Shown: positions 30,934 to 43,952 of the stretch, piece after piece
Layout of the letters: each line of letters opens with the position of its first letter
Numbering within the stretch: the stretch's first letter is position 1
Origin: Mycobacterium sp.
Lineage (GTDB): Bacteria; Actinomycetota; Actinomycetes; Mycobacteriales; Mycobacteriaceae
Assembly: GCA_016197405.1 (NCBI GenBank)
Contig: JACPVR010000004.1
Coordinates: 186,001 to 250,000, forward strand
Reading direction: 5' to 3'
Length of the DNA stretch: 64,000 nucleotides
Position numbers and translations under genes: made by a program
Notes under the pieces: model-generated
Told to the model about the DNA's origin: nothing
The model's database searches: none
Seen by the model: the letters and a program-made list of their open reading frames with translations, nothing else

Positions 30934-31787
30934 CGCAGGTGGCTCCTGAGCGCACCCAGGTGATGGGGGTCGTCAACGTCACCGACGACTCCTTCTCCGA
31001 TGGCGGGCGCTACCTGGACCGCGACCGTGCCGTCGAACACGGCATCCGGTTGTCGATGCAGGGTGCCACCATTGTCGACGTCGGGGGAGAGTCGACCAGG
31101 CCCGGCGCGGTCCGCATCGACGCCAGGGTGGAGATCGCCAGGGTCGTTCCCGTGGTCAAAGAGCTTGCTGCCCAGGGCATAGCGGTCAGTATCGACACCA
31201 TGCACGCCGATGTCGCCCGTGCGGCGCTGGAGCACGGCGCCTCGATCGTCAACGACGTGTCGGGTGGCCGTGCCGACCCGGCGATGGCCCCGCTGGTCGC
31301 CGAGGCGGGGGTGCCCTGGGTGCTGATGCACTGGTGCGCCGTCGACGGCGACGACCCGCACCGGGTGCCGCCGTATCGCGATGTGGTCGCCGAGGTATAC
31401 GACAACCTGATGCGCTGTGTGGACGACGCTGTCGCGGCAGGCACCGATCCGGCCAAGGTGATAATCGATCCCGGGCTGGGTTTCGCCAAGACGGCGCAAC
31501 ACAATTGGGCGCTGCTGCATGCGCTGCCGGTATTCGTCGAGAGCGGGATCCCGGTGCTGATCGGTGCTTCGCGCAAGCGGTTCCTCGGAGCGCTGCTGGC
31601 CGACGGCGAGGGTACCGTCCGGCCACCGGACGGGCGCGAAACGGCCACCGCGGTGATCACGGCGCTGGCGGCCCAGGCCGGCGCATGGGGTGTCCGGGTG
31701 CACGATGTCCAGGCGTCGGCGGATGCGCTGGCCGTCGTCGACGCCTGGTGGCGTGGCGGACAGTCCCCGGGGTGCGCCGGTGGCTGA
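30930..31787 (+). CDS. folP: Dihydropteroate synthase
   Basis: Joins p-aminobenzoate to hydroxymethyl-dihydropterin pyrophosphate; the sulfonamide target. The 285-residue TIM barrel has the pterin-site motifs [16 protein letters not shown] near residue 11, [11 protein letters not shown] near 46, and GASRKRFLG near 218. The C-terminus contains RVHDVQ. It overlaps folE (ATGA) and, by 8 nt, folB. Corresponds to FolP1 (Rv3608c). Confidence 0.97.
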   Translation: MTQVAPERTQVMGVVNVTDDSFSDGGRYLDRDRAVEHGIRLSMQGATIVDVGGESTRPGAVRIDARVEIARVVPVVKELAAQGIAVSIDTMHADVARAALEHGASIVNDVSGGRADPAMAPLVAEAGVPWVLMHWCAVDGDDPHRVPPYRDVVAEVYDNLMRCVDDAVAAGTDPAKVIIDPGLGFAKTAQHNWALLHALPVFVESGIPVLIGASRKRFLGALLADGEGTVRPPDGRETATAVITALAAQAGAWGVRVHDVQASADALAVVDAWWRGGQSPGCAGG

Positions 31788-32163
31788 TCGAATCGAATTG
31801 CGCGGCTTGGCTGTTCGCGGCAATCACGGGGTCTTCGACCACGAACGCCGAGACGGGCAGGATTTCGTCGTCGACATCACGGTGTGGATCGACCTGGCCG
31901 CCGCGGCGGCCAGCGATGATCTGGCCGACACTTATGATTACGGCGTGCTGGCGACGCGCGCCGCCGAGATCGTGGCGGGGCCGGCCAGAAACCTCATCGA
32001 GACGGTGGCTGCGGAGATCGCGGAGGGTGTCATGACCGACGAGCGGGTGCACGCCGTCGAAGTGGTGCTGCACAAACCGCAGGCGCCGATCCCGTTGACG
32101 TTCGCCGATGTCGCCGTCGTGGCACGCCGCTCCCGGCGCGGAACCCGCGGGGCCCCAACATGA
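31780..32163 (+). CDS. folB: Dihydroneopterin aldolase
   Basis: Converts dihydroneopterin to 6-hydroxymethyl-dihydropterin and glycolaldehyde. The 127-residue protein contains the active-site region [10 protein letters not shown] near residue 12 and [12 protein letters not shown] near 96 with the conserved Lys. GTG 31780 lies 8 bp inside the end of folP, giving tight coupling. Corresponds to Rv3607c. Confidence 0.95.
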   Translation: MADRIELRGLAVRGNHGVFDHERRDGQDFVVDITVWIDLAAAAASDDLADTYDYGVLATRAAEIVAGPARNLIETVAAEIAEGVMTDERVHAVEVVLHKPQAPIPLTFADVAVVARRSRRGTRGAPT

Positions 32164-32684
32164 CCAGGGTCGTGCTGTCCATCGGCTCCAACCTCGGCGA
32201 CCGGCTCGCGCGGTTGCAATCGGTGCTGGACACCCTGGGCGACCGGGTGCGCGCGTTCTCGCCGGTGTACGAGACCGACCCGTGGGGTGGTGTCGACCAG
32301 GGGCCGTTCCTCAACGCGGTGGTGATCGCCGAAGATCGTGAGCTGGATGCGCATGGCTGGCTGGCTCTGGCGCAGAGTCTGGAGCGCTCGGCCGAGCGTC
32401 TGCGGGGCCAGAAATGGGGCCCGCGCACCCTCGATGTCGACCTGGTCTGTTGTCACGAGGTCGGCGCCGACGGTGAGGTGGAGATCCTCTCGCGTGATGA
32501 AGGTTTGACGCTGCCGCATCCCTTGGCGCATCTGCGCGCTTTCGTCCTCATCCCGTGGCTGGCGGTGGACCCGGACGCCGTATTGACGGTGTCCGGTGTG
32601 TCGAACCCGGTGGCCGAACTGCTCTCCGATATCGACGCCGCCGACCGCGACGGTGTGCGGCCGACCGCACTGGTGCTGCGCTGA
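32160..32684 (+). CDS. folK: 6-hydroxymethyl-7,8-dihydropterin pyrophosphokinase
   Basis: Transfers pyrophosphate from ATP to hydroxymethyl-dihydropterin. The 174-residue protein has SIGSNLGDR near residue 7, the family motif [11 protein letters not shown] near 86, and [13 protein letters not shown] near 116. It overlaps folB by four bases (ATGA) and ends one base into the next ATG. Confidence 0.96.
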   Translation: MTRVVLSIGSNLGDRLARLQSVLDTLGDRVRAFSPVYETDPWGGVDQGPFLNAVVIAEDRELDAHGWLALAQSLERSAERLRGQKWGPRTLDVDLVCCHEVGADGEVEILSRDEGLTLPHPLAHLRAFVLIPWLAVDPDAVLTVSGVSNPVAELLSDIDAADRDGVRPTALVLR

Positions 32685-33163
32685 TGGGGCCGACCCGGAT
32701 CCGCGATGTGGTCGTCATCGTGCTCGCGGCCGGAATCGTCGGTTACGTCCTGGTTATCAACACCTACCGGTGGTTTCCGCCGCTGACCATCTGGACCGGA
32801 CTGTCACTGGCGGCGGTCGCGGTCGCCGAGGCGGTGTGGGGCGGCTATGTGCGGGCCCGGATCAATGCCGGTGAGATCGGTGACGGCGGCGGGCGGCTGC
32901 ACCCAATTGCGGTGGCGCGCACGGTGGTTATCGCCCAGGCGTCGGCCTGGGTCGGCGGTCTGGTGCTGGGCTGGTGGCTCGGGGTACTGGTGTACCTCCT
33001 GCCGCGGCGCGCCGAGATGCGGGTCGCCGCCGCCGACACCCCCGGCGCGGTGGTGGCAGCGGTGTGCGCACTGGCACTGGTGGTCGCCGCGCTGTGGCTG
33101 CAGCATTGCTGCAAATCCCCGTTGGACAGCCAAGACAATGCCGACGCCGCCCCGGAATCGTGA
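32684..33163 (+). CDS. DUF3180 membrane protein (Rv3605c-like)
   Basis: A 159-residue protein with four transmembrane helices (about 8-24, 32-49, 78-103, 122-137). The family is DUF3180, always seen after folK in actinobacteria. ATG 32684 shares one base with the folK stop (TGATG). The function is unknown; conserved coupling suggests a role tied to folate or envelope physiology, but this is context only. Confidence 0.85.
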   Translation: MGPTRIRDVVVIVLAAGIVGYVLVINTYRWFPPLTIWTGLSLAAVAVAEAVWGGYVRARINAGEIGDGGGRLHPIAVARTVVIAQASAWVGGLVLGWWLGVLVYLLPRRAEMRVAAADTPGAVVAAVCALALVVAALWLQHCCKSPLDSQDNADAAPES

Positions 33164-33234
33164 CCTCTGGATTCCCACGGCAATACGACGCAGAATCGCC
33201 GAGCGGCGCGACACGCGCAGCGACCTCGGCCGGG

Positions 33235-33240
33235 TACAGT
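33235..33240 (+). promoter_or_regulatory. -10 box of leaderless promoter
   Basis: TACAGT, 6 nt before ATG 33247, so the next gene can be transcribed apart from the fol operon. Confidence 0.5.
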
Positions 33241-33246
33241 CAGCCC

Positions 33247-34491
33247 ATGACCGTTCCGTCCAGCGGCGACCGGATTCGGCGCGGCGGACGCAGGCCGGGC
33301 TGGGCATTGCTGACGGTGTTGCTGGTGCTGGCCATCGCCGCCAGCACGGCGCTGGTTTTCACCAACCGCGTCGAGTTGCTCAAACTCGCCGTCATCCTGT
33401 CCCTGTGGGCCGCGGTGGTCGGCGCGTTCGTGTCGGTGATCTACCGCAGGCAGAGCGATGCCGACGCCGCCAAAGCCCGTGACCTCAAACTGGTCTACGA
33501 CTTGCAGCTCGACCGCGAGATCTCGGCCCGCCGCGAATACGAACTCAATGTCGAGACGCATCTGCGCCGCGAGCTGGCCAGTGAACTGCGCGCCTCCTCG
33601 GCCGACGAGGTGGCCGCACTTCGGGCCGAATTGGCTGCACTGCGAACATCTCTGGAGATCCTGTTCGACACCGATCTGGCGCACCGGCCGGCCATCGAGA
33701 CCGACCGCTCGTACGCGGAATGGACACCGCCATCGCAGCCGCCGCGACCGGACCGGGTGACCAGCAGCCGCGTCACCGAGGTTGCCGAGGATGACGACGC
33801 GCAGACCGCCGAGAGCCCCATCATCGACGTCCCGGAGGAACCGCTGGTCTTCCCGTCGCATGAGCAGAACCCCCTCGACGAACCCAATTACCGCGGATCG
33901 CATCGCCGGTCCTCGGAGGACACCGGATGGACCCCGCCGGTGCGCCCGGAACCGGAAACGCCGCGGCCGCCTGCCGACCTGTGGATACCGCACGCCGCGC
34001 CGCCGCCACAGCCCGCTGCCGGCCTGTGGACACCGCAACCGCCACCACCGCAGCAGCCGTCGGCTCGTCCGGCTCAGCCCATGCCGCAACCCCCGTCGCA
34101 GCCGACGCCGCCCCCGGCGGGCCCGCCACCACAGATGGCTCCGCCGGTCACACCGGCACCGCCCGTGGTCACGCCGGCACCGGCCGCCGGCCCACCACCG
34201 CAGATGGCGCCTCCGGCACCGGGCATCCCCTCGCCGTCCAACGGCACTGCGCCTGCCGCAACGCCACGACGCGGTAGGCATTCCAGCGCCGGCGAACAAC
34301 CGCCGACACCCGCTCGGCACGGGACGCCGCCCACACCGCCGGCAGCGCAGACACCGCCACCGCCGGCCCCCCGACACCGCGGCGAAGGGGCGGAGGACAC
34401 CAGCGGCGGCCAGACGGTCGCCGACCTGCTTGCCCGGTTGCAGCAGAACGGTTCGACCGGGGGCGGCCGGCGCCGGCGCCGCGAGGACTGA
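33247..34491 (+). CDS. Membrane protein with proline-rich tail (Rv3604c-like)
   Basis: A 414-residue protein. Two adjacent N-terminal helices (about 17-37 and 42-60) are followed by a charged segment likely to form coiled coil (70-150). The remaining 260 residues are Pro/Ala/Thr-rich and disordered. The N-terminal part resembles the DUF6779 family. Start ATG 33247 is supported by the -10 box 6 nt upstream. The Pro-rich tail could span or bind the cell wall or recruit partners; no enzymatic motif is seen. Length is close to M. tuberculosis Rv3604c. Confidence 0.8.
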   Translation: MTVPSSGDRIRRGGRRPGWALLTVLLVLAIAASTALVFTNRVELLKLAVILSLWAAVVGAFVSVIYRRQSDADAAKARDLKLVYDLQLDREISARREYELNVETHLRRELASELRASSADEVAALRAELAALRTSLEILFDTDLAHRPAIETDRSYAEWTPPSQPPRPDRVTSSRVTEVAEDDDAQTAESPIIDVPEEPLVFPSHEQNPLDEPNYRGSHRRSSEDTGWTPPVRPEPETPRPPADLWIPHAAPPPQPAAGLWTPQPPPPQQPSARPAQPMPQPPSQPTPPPAGPPPQMAPPVTPAPPVVTPAPAAGPPPQMAPPAPGIPSPSNGTAPAATPRRGRHSSAGEQPPTPARHGTPPTPPAAQTPPPPAPRHRGEGAEDTSGGQTVADLLARLQQNGSTGGGRRRRRED

Positions 34492-34569
34492 GCTAGTCTT
34501 TCTGCGACCGTCCGGTACCCGCACTGAGGACCGGAACGAATTTCACGAGAAACTTGAGGGTCGTCTGCG

Positions 34570-35502
34570 ATGGTGCAGTCGGATCGAGCCGAAGGGCAGG
34601 TGGAAGGCCTGCGACCAGCCCGGCTGAAGGTGGGTGTCATCTCGGCGGGCCGTGTCGGCACCGCTTTGGGCATGGCGCTGGAGCGCGCCGAGCACGTCGT
34701 GGTGGCGTGCAGCGCGGTGTCGGTGGCGTCGGTGCGCCGCGCCGAACGCCGACTGCCGGACACCCCGATCCGGCCCGTCGACGAAGTGGCTGCCGATTCG
34801 GAGTTACTGCTGCTCGCGGTGCCCGACGCGGAGCTGGCATCGCTGATCGCGGGTCTGGCCGCCACCCGGTCGGTCCACCCGGGCGCCATCGTGGTGCACA
34901 CCTCCGGTGCCAACGGCATCGGCATTCTGCAGCCGCTCACCGAGCAGGGCTGCATACCGTTGGCGATACATCCCGCCATGACGTTCACCGGCGGCGATGA
35001 GGACATCGCGCGACTACCCGGCACCTGTTTCGGCATCACCGCCGCCGACGAGCTCGGCTACGCCATAGCGCAGTCGCTGGTACTGGAGATCGGCGGCGAA
35101 CCGTTCCGGGTCCGTGAGGACGCCCGCGCGCTGTATCACGCGGCGTTGGCGCACGGGAGCAACCATGTGGTGACGGTGCTCGCCGACGCGCTGGTGGCTT
35201 TGCGGGCCGCACTGTGGGGTTCTGAGCTACTCGGTCAGGAGATGGTCGGCGACGATCCGGGCGGAATCGCCGAGCGGGTCATCGGGCCGCTGGTCCGGGC
35301 CGCGGTGGAGAACACCCTGCAGCGGGGCCAGGCGGCACTGACCGGTCCGGTGGCGCGCGGCGACGCCGACGCGGTCGCCCGGCACCTCACCGCGCTCACC
35401 GAGGTCGATCCCGAGTTGGCCGAGGCCTACCGGGCACTGTCACTGCTGACTGCGCAACGCGCCCATGCTCCCCGGGAGGTTTTCCAGGTGCTCGAACGAT
35501 GA
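34570..35502 (+). CDS. Rossmann-fold DUF2520 protein (Rv3603c-like)
   Basis: A 310-residue protein with a [12 protein letters not shown] dinucleotide-binding turn near residue 22, the HTSGANG segment near 108, and a C-terminal helical domain (DUF2520). The fold resembles ketopantoate reductases and 6PGDH-like enzymes. It overlaps panC by four bases and is co-transcribed with the pantothenate genes. A ketopantoate-reductase-like (PanE) function is tempting but unproven; the domain combination differs from PanE. Confidence 0.8.
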   Translation: MVQSDRAEGQVEGLRPARLKVGVISAGRVGTALGMALERAEHVVVACSAVSVASVRRAERRLPDTPIRPVDEVAADSELLLLAVPDAELASLIAGLAATRSVHPGAIVVHTSGANGIGILQPLTEQGCIPLAIHPAMTFTGGDEDIARLPGTCFGITAADELGYAIAQSLVLEIGGEPFRVREDARALYHAALAHGSNHVVTVLADALVALRAALWGSELLGQEMVGDDPGGIAERVIGPLVRAAVENTLQRGQAALTGPVARGDADAVARHLTALTEVDPELAEAYRALSLLTAQRAHAPREVFQVLER

Positions 35503-36437
35503 CGGCGAACACGCCGAAGTTCGCCCCCGGCACGCTCAACACCTACACCGAGCCGGCGCAGGTGGGTGCCCTCACGCGGGCGCTGCGCCAGACCGGCCGG
35601 CGGATCATGCTGGTGCCGACGATGGGCGCGCTGCACGAAGGTCACCTGACGCTGGTGCGGGCCGCCAAGAAGGTGCCGGGATCGGTTGTGGTGGTGTCGA
35701 TCTTCGTCAACCCCCTGCAGTTCGGTGCCGGTGAGGACCTGGACGCCTACCCGCGGACGCTGGCCGCAGACCTCGAGCTGCTCGCCGCCGAAGGGGTGGA
35801 GATCGCCTTCACTCCGACCGCCTCGGCGATGTACCCCGACGGACCGCGTACCACGGTGCATCCTGGACCGCTCGGTGCCGAGCTCGAAGGTGCTTCGCGG
35901 CCAACTCATTTCGCGGGCATGCTGACCGTGGTGCTCAAGCTGCTGCAGATCGTCGGGCCTGACCGCGCGTTCTTCGGTGAGAAGGACTATCAACAGCTGA
36001 TCCTGATCCGGCAGATGGTGGCCGATCTCAATATCGCCACCGAGGTGGTGGCGGTGCCGATCGTGCGCGAGGAAGACGGCCTGGCGATGTCGTCGCGTAA
36101 TCGGTATCTGGATGCCCAGCAGCGTGAGCGGGCGGGTGCGCTCAGCGCGGCGCTGCTGGCCGGGCGCTATGCCGCCGGCGCCGGGGCTGATGCCGCCATC
36201 GCCGCGGCACAGGCGGTGCTCGCCGAGGTGCCCGGCGTGGACGTCGACTACCTGCAGGTGCGTGGGCCGTGGCTGGAATCGGCTCCGCTGCAGGGGCCGG
36301 GCCGCATGCTGATCGCCGCGCGGGTCGGTGCCACCAGGCTGCTCGACAACGTCGCCGTCGATCTCGGTCCGGCGGCGGGAGCGGGCGGAGCCTATGTCGG
36401 CGCCGAGGAACATCGCGAAACACCCTGGAGGGACTGA
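35499..36437 (+). CDS. panC: Pantothenate synthetase
   Basis: ATP-dependent condensation of pantoate with beta-alanine. The 312-residue protein has the HIGH-like motif [10 protein letters not shown] near residue 41, [12 protein letters not shown] near 64, FFGEKDYQQ near 157, and the KMSKS-like AMSSRN near 196. The start overlaps the DUF2520 gene (ATGA) and the stop overlaps the panD ATG. Corresponds to Rv3602c. Confidence 0.97.
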   Translation: MTANTPKFAPGTLNTYTEPAQVGALTRALRQTGRRIMLVPTMGALHEGHLTLVRAAKKVPGSVVVVSIFVNPLQFGAGEDLDAYPRTLAADLELLAAEGVEIAFTPTASAMYPDGPRTTVHPGPLGAELEGASRPTHFAGMLTVVLKLLQIVGPDRAFFGEKDYQQLILIRQMVADLNIATEVVAVPIVREEDGLAMSSRNRYLDAQQRERAGALSAALLAGRYAAGAGADAAIAAAQAVLAEVPGVDVDYLQVRGPWLESAPLQGPGRMLIAARVGATRLLDNVAVDLGPAAGAGGAYVGAEEHRETPWRD

Positions 36438-36865
36438 TGTTACGGACGATGCTGAAATCGAAGATCCACCGTGCGACGGTTACCCAGGCCGATCTGCACT
36501 ATGTCGGATCGGTGACGGTCGATGCCGACCTGATGGATGCCGCCGATCTCCTCGAAGGTGAGCAGGTCACCATCGTCGACATCGACAACGGTGCGCGTCT
36601 GATCACCTATGTCATCACCGGCGAACGCGGCTCGGGTGTCATCGGGATCAACGGCGCCGCAGCGCATCTGATCCACCCAGGCGATCTGGTCATCCTGATC
36701 GCCTACGGCACCATGGACGATGCGCAGGCCCGCGAGTTCGAGCCGCGGGTGGTTTTCGTCGACGCCGACAACCGGCAGATCGAGCTCGGTGCGCACGCAT
36801 CGGATCCGGCATACGTGCCGGAGGAATTCGCCGGCTCGCTGATCTCGCCACGAGGTCGCGGCTAG
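36437..36865 (+). CDS. panD: Aspartate 1-decarboxylase proenzyme
   Basis: Makes beta-alanine for pantothenate from aspartate. The 142-residue proenzyme self-cleaves between Gly24 and Ser25 in YVGSVTV to give the pyruvoyl cofactor. Catalytic Lys9 and Tyr/Arg region [13 protein letters not shown] lie where expected. ATG 36437 shares a base with the panC stop. The C-terminal tail ends [14 protein letters not shown], in the region linked to pyrazinoic acid action in M. tuberculosis. Confidence 0.97.
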   Translation: MLRTMLKSKIHRATVTQADLHYVGSVTVDADLMDAADLLEGEQVTIVDIDNGARLITYVITGERGSGVIGINGAAAHLIHPGDLVILIAYGTMDDAQAREFEPRVVFVDADNRQIELGAHASDPAYVPEEFAGSLISPRGRG

Positions 36866-37668
36866 TGCTGCTCGCCATCGATGTCCGCAACACCCACACC
36901 GTCGTCGGCCTGATATCAGGTTCCGGCGACAACGCGAAGGTGGTGCAGCACTGGCGGATCAGGACCGAGCCCGAGGTGACCGCCGACGAGTTGGCGCTGA
37001 CCATCGACGGGCTCATCGGCGAGGACTCCGAGCGTCTGACCGGGGCCGTCGGACTTTCCACCGTGCCATCGGTACTGCACGAGGTCAGGCTGATGCTGGA
37101 CCAGTACTGGCCGTCGGTGCCGCACGTGCTGATCGAGCCGGGGGTGCGCACCGGTATCCCGCTGCTGGTCGACAACCCCAAGGAGGTCGGCGCGGACCGG
37201 ATCGTCAACTGTCTGTCGGCATTCCACAAGTTCGGCACCGCGGCGATCGTGGTCGATTTCGGATCCTCGATCGTCGTCGACGTGGTCTCGGCGAAGGGCG
37301 AATTCCTCGGCGGGGCCATCGCTCCCGGCGTGCAGGTCTCCTCCGATGCGGCCGCTGCCAGATCGGCGGCGCTGCGCCGCGTCGAGCTGACCAGACCACG
37401 GTCGGTCATCGGGAAGAACACCGTCGAATGTATGCAATCCGGCGCGGTTTTCGGTTTCGCCGGGCTGGTGGACGCGTTGATCCGGCGGATCCGGGAGGAT
37501 GTCGACGGCTTCGGTGGTGACGACGTCGCCGTCGTCGCCACCGGACACACCGCCCCGCTGCTGCTGGAGGATCTGCAGACCGCGGCGTCCTATGACCGCT
37601 ACCTGACGCTGGACGGACTTCGGCTGGTCTTCGAACGCAACCGGGAAAACGGGCGCCGCCGCTCCTAG
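36865..37668 (+). CDS. coaX: Type III pantothenate kinase-family protein
   Basis: A 267-residue ASKHA-fold protein of the CoaX family, which phosphorylates pantothenate in many bacteria. The GTG start shares a base with the panD stop. The first phosphate motif reads DVRNTHT where active enzymes have D-x-G-N-T, and the second reads DFGSS where DFGT is usual. M. tuberculosis CoaX carries the same RNTHT segment and is reported to lack detectable kinase activity. The same may hold here; the essential kinase would then be CoaA elsewhere in the genome. Corresponds to Rv3600c. Confidence 0.88.
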   Translation: MLLAIDVRNTHTVVGLISGSGDNAKVVQHWRIRTEPEVTADELALTIDGLIGEDSERLTGAVGLSTVPSVLHEVRLMLDQYWPSVPHVLIEPGVRTGIPLLVDNPKEVGADRIVNCLSAFHKFGTAAIVVDFGSSIVVDVVSAKGEFLGGAIAPGVQVSSDAAAARSAALRRVELTRPRSVIGKNTVECMQSGAVFGFAGLVDALIRRIREDVDGFGGDDVAVVATGHTAPLLLEDLQTAASYDRYLTLDGLRLVFERNRENGRRRS

Positions 37669-38909
37669 AAGAACGTCCGAACCAGGGCCCGCACCCGGTT
37701 GTCGGCGTCGAGCACGGGGATCATCGGCCACTTGTCGAAGACCGTGCACGGATGCGATACGCCGAATTCCACCCAGTCGCCGACCCGGACGCCCGCACCC
37801 GCTTCCAGACGCAGGAATGCGTGCTGGTCGTTGAGCGCGGTGACCGTCGCCGACGGCAGCTCGCGCGGTACCGGAAGATCCTGGTCGAAGGAGACATCGC
37901 GGCGGCCCATGGTCAGCAGCGCCAGCCCGGGCTCCGGCGTCGAGCAGACCTGCGCCCACACGCTCAGCGCGGGCCGTAGACCCTGCCCGCGCAGCGGCGA
38001 GGTGCGCGCGTACAGGCCGTCGTCGTGGGTCAGATAGCAGCCGCTGCGCAGCACCGTCCGCACCGGCAGCGAGGTCGGCCAGTCGGCCGCCAGGACTTCG
38101 GCGACCAGGTCGAAATGGGTGCTGCCGCCCGCGGTGACCAGGACCTCGTCGGATTCGAACCGGCCGGCCAGTCGCAGGACCGCCGCGCGCACCGACTCCA
38201 GGTAGGCCCATACCGGGGACCGGCCCGCGGCGGATATGTCGTGGCCGAGTGCGCCCTCGTATCCGGCGACACCGACCAGCCGCAGCCGCGGGCAGGCGGC
38301 GGCCGCCGCCGCCACGGTATCGATATCGGCGTCGGTTCGGGCCCCGGTTCGTCCGCCCGCGGCCCCCACCTCGACGCATACCTGCAGCTGCCGTTTCGCG
38401 CCGGCCGCGGTGAGCGCGTCCGCCATCAATTGCACACCGCGCACCGAATCGACCCAGCACACCACGTCGAAATCCGGGTCGGCATCCAGTTCGGTTGCCA
38501 GCCAACGCAATCCGGCTGGATCGACCAGTTCGTTGGCCAGTATCGCCCGCTGCACGCCGAACGCCCGGTAACTGCGGAGCTGGCTGATGGTCGCCACCGT
38601 CACCGCACACGCGCCTGCCGCGAGCTGCCGGGCGTAGAGCTGCGGTGCCATGTGTGTCTTGCCGTGTGGGGCCAGCCCGACGTCGTGGTGCGAACACCAG
38701 GCGGCCATGGTGGCCAGGTTGTGCTCCAGCGCGTCCTCGCGCAGCACGCAGATGGGCCCCAGCGGGCCGTCGTCGAAAAGCTCGGGGGCCGCCGCGGTGA
38801 TCTGCGCCGGAGTACGTCCGGACCACCCCACGGGCAGGCCCTTGAAACGCCAGTCCAGGACCTCGTGGTCCAGCGCGGTCAGCGCTGCGGCGTCGATGGC
38901 GGCTGTCAC
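37665..38909 (-). CDS. PLP-dependent D-threonine aldolase / D-serine dehydratase-like protein
   Basis: A 414-residue PLP enzyme of the alanine-racemase-like N-terminal fold with a D-serine dehydratase-like C-terminal domain. The PLP Lys is in APHGKTHM near residue 74. [11 protein letters not shown] near 310 and the C-terminal [12 protein letters not shown] near 387 give the metal-binding His/Cys pair of this family. GTG 38909 is the start because TAGATT lies 7 nt upstream. It converges on coaX (4-bp overlap) and diverges from lysS. A D-amino-acid aldolase or dehydratase is likely; the substrate cannot be read. Confidence 0.85.
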   Translation of the reverse strand: MTAAIDAAALTALDHEVLDWRFKGLPVGWSGRTPAQITAAAPELFDDGPLGPICVLREDALEHNLATMAAWCSHHDVGLAPHGKTHMAPQLYARQLAAGACAVTVATISQLRSYRAFGVQRAILANELVDPAGLRWLATELDADPDFDVVCWVDSVRGVQLMADALTAAGAKRQLQVCVEVGAAGGRTGARTDADIDTVAAAAAACPRLRLVGVAGYEGALGHDISAAGRSPVWAYLESVRAAVLRLAGRFESDEVLVTAGGSTHFDLVAEVLAADWPTSLPVRTVLRSGCYLTHDDGLYARTSPLRGQGLRPALSVWAQVCSTPEPGLALLTMGRRDVSFDQDLPVPRELPSATVTALNDQHAFLRLEAGAGVRVGDWVEFGVSHPCTVFDKWPMIPVLDADNRVRALVRTFF

Positions 38910-38916
38910 CAGGCTC

Positions 38917-38922
38917 AATCTA
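38917..38922 (-). promoter_or_regulatory. -10 box of leaderless promoter (aldolase-like gene)
   Basis: TAGATT on the minus strand, 7 nt before GTG 38909, one base from the lysS -10 box on the other strand. Confidence 0.5.
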
Positions 38923-38923
38923 T

Positions 38924-38929
38924 TAGGCT
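38924..38929 (+). promoter_or_regulatory. -10 box of lysS promoter
   Basis: TAGGCT, 8 nt before GTG 38938, so lysS would be leaderless or have a very short leader. Confidence 0.5.
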
Positions 38930-38937
38930 GGCCCGAC

Positions 38938-40431
38938 GTGACCGAGCCCGATCTCCCCGAGCAGTTCCGTATCCGGCAGGCGAAGCGTGAACGTCTCCTG
39001 GCAGAAGGGCGCGACCCGTACCCGGTGACGGTGCCGCGAACCCACACGCTGGCGCAGATCCGGGCCGCCCATCCGGAGCTGCCCGCCGACACCCAGACCG
39101 GTGACGTCGTCGGGGTGGCCGGCCGGGTGGTGTTCTCCCGGAATTCCGGAAAACTGTGCTTCGCCACGCTGCAGGACGGTGACGGCACCCATCTGCAGGC
39201 GATGATCAGCCTGGCCGGTGTGGGCGCCGAAGCGCTGGAGGCGTGGAAGGCCGACGTCGATCTCGGCGATATCGTCTTCGTGCACGGCGAGGTCATCTCG
39301 TCCAAGCGCGGCGAGCTGTCGGTGATGGCCGATTCGTGGGCCATGGCGTCGAAAGCTCTGCGGCCGCTTCCCGTTGCTCACAAGGACATGAGCGAAGAGA
39401 GTCGGGTGCGGCAGCGCTATGTCGACCTGATCGTCCGGCCCGAGGCCCGCGAAGTCGCGCGGACCCGCATCGCGGTGGTTCGGGCGGTGCGCTCAGCTCT
39501 GGAACGACGCGGTTTCCTCGAAGTCGAGACACCCATGTTGCAGACTCAGGCAGGTGGCGCGGCGGCCAGGCCTTTTGTGACATACTCCAATGCACTGGAT
39601 GCGGACCTGTTCCTCCGTATCGCGCCGGAACTTTTCCTGAAACGTTGCGTCGTCGGCGGCTTGGACAAGGTCTTCGAGCTGAATCGCAACTTCCGAAACG
39701 AAGGTGCGGATTCGACGCATTCACCGGAATTCTCAATGCTTGAGACATATCAGGCATACGGCGACTACAGCGATTCCGCACGTGTTACACGCGAGGTTAT
39801 TCAAGAAGTCGCCAATGAGGCGTTCGGCACGCGGCAAGTGTCGTTGCCCGACGGCAGTCTCTATGACCTGGACGGTGAATGGCCCTCCTTGCAGATGTAT
39901 CCGTCGCTGTCGGAAGCTCTCGGTGAGGAGATCACTCCCGACACCCCCGCCGAACACCTTTGGGCCATCGTCGACCGGTTGGAACTCGAGGTAGCTCGTG
40001 ACCGCGGTTTCGGACACGGCAAGCTCGTCGAGGAATTGTGGGAGCACACAGTGGGCGACACTTTGTGGGAACCGACCTTCGTGCGGGATTTCCCTGTGGA
40101 GACCACACCTTTGACGCGCCAGCACCGTTCACAGCCCGGGGTCACCGAGAAGTGGGACCTCTACGTCAGGGGTTTCGAACTCGCCACGGGATACTCCGAA
40201 CTGGTCGACCCGGTGGTGCAGAGGGAACGGTTCGCGGCGCAGGCACTGGCCGCGGCAGCCGGTGATGACGAGGCCATGCAACTCGACGAGGACTTCCTCG
40301 CCGCGATGGAGTATGCAATGCCGCCGACCACCGGAACGGGAATGGGTATAGACCGCTTGTTGATGGCATTGACGGGCTTGTCAATTCGTGACACGGTTTT
40401 GTTCCCGATTGTCCGTCGCCACGGTAACTGA
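38938..40431 (+). CDS. lysS: Lysyl-tRNA synthetase, class II
   Basis: Charges tRNA-Lys in the cytoplasm. The 497-residue protein has an N-terminal OB-fold anticodon domain (about 50-150). The three class II motifs follow: motif 1 [11 protein letters not shown] near 190, motif 2 with [14 protein letters not shown] near 255, and motif 3 [11 protein letters not shown] near 466. Start is GTG 38938. It corresponds to Rv3598c and precedes lsr2. Base composition from about 39,580 to 40,430 is somewhat less GC-rich than neighbours. Confidence 0.97.
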   Translation: MTEPDLPEQFRIRQAKRERLLAEGRDPYPVTVPRTHTLAQIRAAHPELPADTQTGDVVGVAGRVVFSRNSGKLCFATLQDGDGTHLQAMISLAGVGAEALEAWKADVDLGDIVFVHGEVISSKRGELSVMADSWAMASKALRPLPVAHKDMSEESRVRQRYVDLIVRPEAREVARTRIAVVRAVRSALERRGFLEVETPMLQTQAGGAAARPFVTYSNALDADLFLRIAPELFLKRCVVGGLDKVFELNRNFRNEGADSTHSPEFSMLETYQAYGDYSDSARVTREVIQEVANEAFGTRQVSLPDGSLYDLDGEWPSLQMYPSLSEALGEEITPDTPAEHLWAIVDRLELEVARDRGFGHGKLVEELWEHTVGDTLWEPTFVRDFPVETTPLTRQHRSQPGVTEKWDLYVRGFELATGYSELVDPVVQRERFAAQALAAAAGDDEAMQLDEDFLAAMEYAMPPTTGTGMGIDRLLMALTGLSIRDTVLFPIVRRHGN

Positions 40432-40554
40432 ACAGGCGACACGGCACCGTTGTTGAATGCGGTTGACCGATATGGCACATTGGATACCGGCAAGTAGGTT
40501 TGGTCATTCTGACTTTTCCTCAGCATCATCTCAGCTTGGAAGGGCCGTGCGCTA

Positions 40555-40896
40555 ATGGCGAAGAAAGTTACCGTCACTTTGGTCGACGATTTCGACGGTG
40601 AGGCCGCCGCCGACGAAACCGTCGAATTTGCACTTGACGGTGTGACATATGAGATCGACCTTTCCAACAAGAACGCCGGCAAGCTGCGCGCTGACCTGAA
40701 GCAGTGGATAGAGGCAGGTCGCCGTGTCGGCGGGCGTCGCCGTGGTCGCTCGGCTGGGTCCGGTCGGGGCCGCGCCGCCATTGATCGTGAGCAGAGCGCC
40801 GCCATCCGCGAATGGGCCCGACGTAACGGACACAACGTTTCGACGCGCGGTCGCATCCCCGCAGAGGTCATCGACGCGTTCCACGCCGCCACCTAA
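40555..40896 (+). CDS. lsr2: Nucleoid-associated protein and xenogeneic silencer Lsr2
   Basis: H-NS-like protein that bridges AT-rich DNA and silences horizontally acquired genes. The 113-residue protein has an N-terminal dimerisation domain ([11 protein letters not shown] start) and a basic linker. A C-terminal DNA-binding domain ends in the AT-hook-like RGRIPAEV motif that inserts in the minor groove. A GGAAGG SD lies 11 nt before ATG. Upstream sequence is relatively AT-rich, consistent with self-regulation. Corresponds to Rv3597c. Confidence 0.98.
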   Translation: MAKKVTVTLVDDFDGEAAADETVEFALDGVTYEIDLSNKNAGKLRADLKQWIEAGRRVGGRRRGRSAGSGRGRAAIDREQSAAIREWARRNGHNVSTRGRIPAEVIDAFHAAT

Positions 40897-40913
40897 TACA
40901 AGGTCGTAAACAC

Positions 40914-40950
40914 GCCATCCGGGTCGCTGCACGCGGCCCGGATGGCTTTT
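40914..40950 (+). terminator. Intrinsic terminator of lsr2
   Basis: A perfect 10-bp stem, GCCATCCGGG (40914-40923) with CCCGGATGGC (40937-40946) around a 13-nt loop, is followed directly by TTTT. It lies 17 bp past the lsr2 stop. Confidence 0.9.
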
Positions 40951-41101
40951 CGCTAGCGGCGAAGCATTCGGCCGCGATATCGGAAACGATCGGCTCTCCA
41001 CCTGCGTTGCAATGGTGCGTCCGGGTCGAACCGGGGCAAACACGAGGCCGACAGTCGGCCCAACGCCCACCCAAGGTACGACAGCCCGGGCGGCCGCCCA
41101 T

Positions 41102-41107
41102 TACAGT
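41102..41107 (+). promoter_or_regulatory. Candidate -10 box for clpC1
   Basis: TACAGT in the 230-bp region between the lsr2 terminator and clpC1, giving a leader of about 65 nt. No convincing -35 element is visible. The region otherwise holds GC-rich sequence without a gene; ClgR control is known for clpC1 in mycobacteria, but I could not place a site. Confidence 0.3.
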
Positions 41108-41180
41108 GGACGGCAGGCGCTGCGCACCGGCTAATTGGGGGAACGCAGCAGGCCGATCAATGGAGAGCAGGTAACCGCGG

Positions 41181-43730
<2,550 letters not shown>

Positions 43731-43744
43731 CCGAACACCAAAAA

Positions 43745-43782
43745 CAGCGGCGGTCCCCAGTTGGGGGCCGCCGCTGTTGTTT
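43745..43782 (+). terminator. Intrinsic terminator of clpC1
   Basis: CAGCGGCGG (43745-43753) pairs with CCGCCGCTG (43768-43776), with an inner TCCCC/GGGGG extension, followed by TTGTTT. It lies 14 bp past the clpC1 stop. Confidence 0.88.
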
Positions 43783-43952
43783 GTACGGCCAGCCGGTCCG
43801 GTCGCAGGTTGCGGCAATATTTGCCAATTATTGAACGAACCTGAAACACCGCATTTCGGTCCCTGAAAAGCCTGGCAACATCGATTGCTGTAATCGGGAT
43901 GCGGTGACAAGCTCTGCCTGGAATTGACGGATGCGTAGATGGGTAGAGCGCG

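Noticed and set aside
32845..34524. A 559-codon open frame opposite the Rv3604c-like gene
   Set aside because: Arg/Gly-rich shadow of a Pro-rich tail, with no start signal and no recognisable domain.
36916..38826. A 636-codon minus-strand frame across coaX and the aldolase-like gene
   Set aside because: Overlaps two well-supported genes, no leaderless box or SD at its start, low-information translation.
38938..40431. lysS as part of a lysine-polymer system with the NRPS
   Set aside because: It is 25 kb away at its conserved position next to lsr2, so it is the housekeeping synthetase.
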